This document shows positions 4,949 through 5,543 of a stretch of 5,543 nucleotides of DNA, piece by piece. Location: contig CAJYHH010000844.1 of assembly GCA_913773825.1 (NCBI GenBank), positions 1 through 5,543 on the forward strand. Direction: 5' to 3'. Positions within the stretch are counted from its first letter, which is position 1. Each line of letters begins with the position of its first letter. Position numbers and translations under genes: made by a program. The notes under the pieces were generated by a model, which was not told the origin of the DNA, did no database searches, and saw nothing but the letters and a program-made list of their open reading frames with translations. The stretch comes from Candidatus Sericytochromatia bacterium. Lineage in GTDB: Bacteria; Cyanobacteriota; Sericytochromatia; UBA7694.

Positions 4949-5543
4949 CTATAAACCATCACTTGCAAAGATTGGGCCCGATTCACTGGTGACAACAAAG
5001 CGGCTATTGCCAAAGGCAACGCCGAGCAGATTGTTAGTGGTGCCTGTGGGCTGACTGGTCCAAGTCACAGCGTCAGTTGAGGTTAATAATGTGCCATTTG
5101 CGCCAACCGCAACAAATTGACTATTGCCGTAGCTGATGCTATTTAAGTTTGTCGTCACGCCAGAAGTCTGGGTTGTCCAGGTTGAGCCCGTGTCAGAAGT
5201 CAAGATCGTACCGTTTTCGCCTACAGCGACATATCGGCCTCCCCCGTAAGTCACCCCTAACAGGTTTTGAGTTGTGCCGGAAGATCGCGTAAACCAGTTA
5301 ATGGAACCAGAAGAGACTATAATCGTTCCGTTGTTGCCAACGGCTACAAGTTGAAGATTGCCATAGGTAACGTGATTAAGTTTATTGTTTGTACCTGAAT
5401 TTCTGCTGAACCAGTTAGTCCCGTCACTCGAAATCAAAATCACGCCATCCTCACCAAGCGCATTAAAGAATCCAAAATGACTATTATAAGCAGCAGTTTC
5501 CAGTGAATTGCTTACGCCTGAGCTAATGGGTGTCCAGCTGATT
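4949..5543 (-). CDS. Tandem 39-residue beta-propeller-like (BNR/Asp-box-type) repeat protein, 5' end outside window
   Basis: The frame is open from the window edge to TAG at 4949-4951, giving 197 whole sense codons of a longer protein. An internal GTG at 5441-5443 could be mistaken for a start, but the repeat pattern continues unbroken upstream of it. Five successive units begin with W (codons at 5536, 5413, 5296, 5179 and 5062). Units 2-4 are exactly 39 residues, the first is 41 and divergent, and the last is 37 and ends SDGL. The shared pattern is W..R/Q.SGT..NL..V.YGN..FVAVG.NGTI.TS, closing with an Asp-box-like S.DG..W. Such repeats build beta-propeller blades, and similar proteins are usually exported or surface proteins of unknown ligand. 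There are no cysteines in the visible part, which is rich in Ser, Thr, Asn and Gly. Function and signal peptide cannot be judged from this part. Confidence 0.85.
   Translation of the reverse strand, partial: ISWTPISSGVSNSLETAAYNSHFGFFNALGEDGVILISSDGTNWFSRNSGTNNKLNHVTYGNLQLVAVGNNGTIIVSSGSINWFTRSSGTTQNLLGVTYGGGRYVAVGENGTILTSDTGSTWTTQTSGVTTNLNSISYGNSQFVAVGANGTLLTSTDAVTWTSQPTGTTNNLLGVAFGNSRFVVTSESGPIFASDGL
4952..5536 (-). repeat. Five in-frame ~117-bp repeat units within the propeller-like gene
   Basis: Unit boundaries at the conserved Trp are 5536-5414 (123 bp), 5413-5297, 5296-5180, 5179-5063 (117 bp each) and 5062-4952 (111 bp). The protein pattern is kept while codons differ. For example, NLLGV in two units is written AACCTGTTAGGGGTG and AATCTGCTCGGCGTT. 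This indicates old duplication held by selection on the protein rather than recent slippage. Confidence 0.85.

Noticed and set aside
5441..5443. GTG as the start of the repeat protein
   Set aside because: The repeat-type reading frame continues upstream without a stop to the window edge, including a Trp-led unit at 5536-5414.
1..5543. CRISPR array, tRNA or rRNA genes, and HIP1 octamers
   Set aside because: No regularly spaced direct repeats, cloverleaf-like segments, rRNA motifs or GCGATCGC were seen on either strand.

Overview
The window looks like part of a chromosome from a Gram-negative-type bacterium in or near the cyanobacterial lineage. The main evidence is the RNA polymerase beta subunit. 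It is compact and lacks the large lineage insertions of the E. coli protein. Near the window edge it has an ITPFDEM segment, where E. coli- and Firmicutes-type proteins usually have an ATPVFDG-like segment. rpoB also stands apart from the ribosomal-protein genes (rplJ, rplL) that precede it in most bacteria, as in Cyanobacteria. Nothing photosynthetic is visible and there is no HIP1 octamer (GCGATCGC). A non-photosynthetic relative (Vampirovibrionia/Melainabacteria or Sericytochromatia) is therefore my preferred but unproven guess.

All three genes lie on the minus strand, so the order of transcription runs from high to low coordinates. First (4949-5543) comes the 3' part of a gene for a protein of 39-residue beta-propeller-like repeats, cut by the window edge. 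A non-coding stretch (4603-4948) follows. It holds an inverted repeat just after the stop, a 106-bp palindromic element resembling an interspersed repeat or MITE, an intrinsic terminator on the minus strand, and a small palindrome upstream of the next gene. The second gene (3361-4590) encodes a lipoprotein built of ankyrin repeats. A second non-coding stretch of about 550 bp (2814-3360) then carries two good sigma70-type promoters facing rpoB. Between them lie a possible 10-codon leader ORF and a terminator-like hairpin. Last comes rpoB (1-2813), with 937 codons in the window and its 3' end missing.

Functionally, rpoB is the core housekeeping gene. The ankyrin lipoprotein and the propeller protein are accessory, envelope-directed or probably exported repeat proteins, likely used for protein-protein contacts. 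A terminator separates those two genes and each appears to be its own transcription unit, so there is no evidence that the three work in one pathway. I see no clearly new system here. The most interesting parts are the non-coding structures: the palindromic element at 4785-4890 and the promoter/leader/hairpin/promoter arrangement ahead of rpoB.
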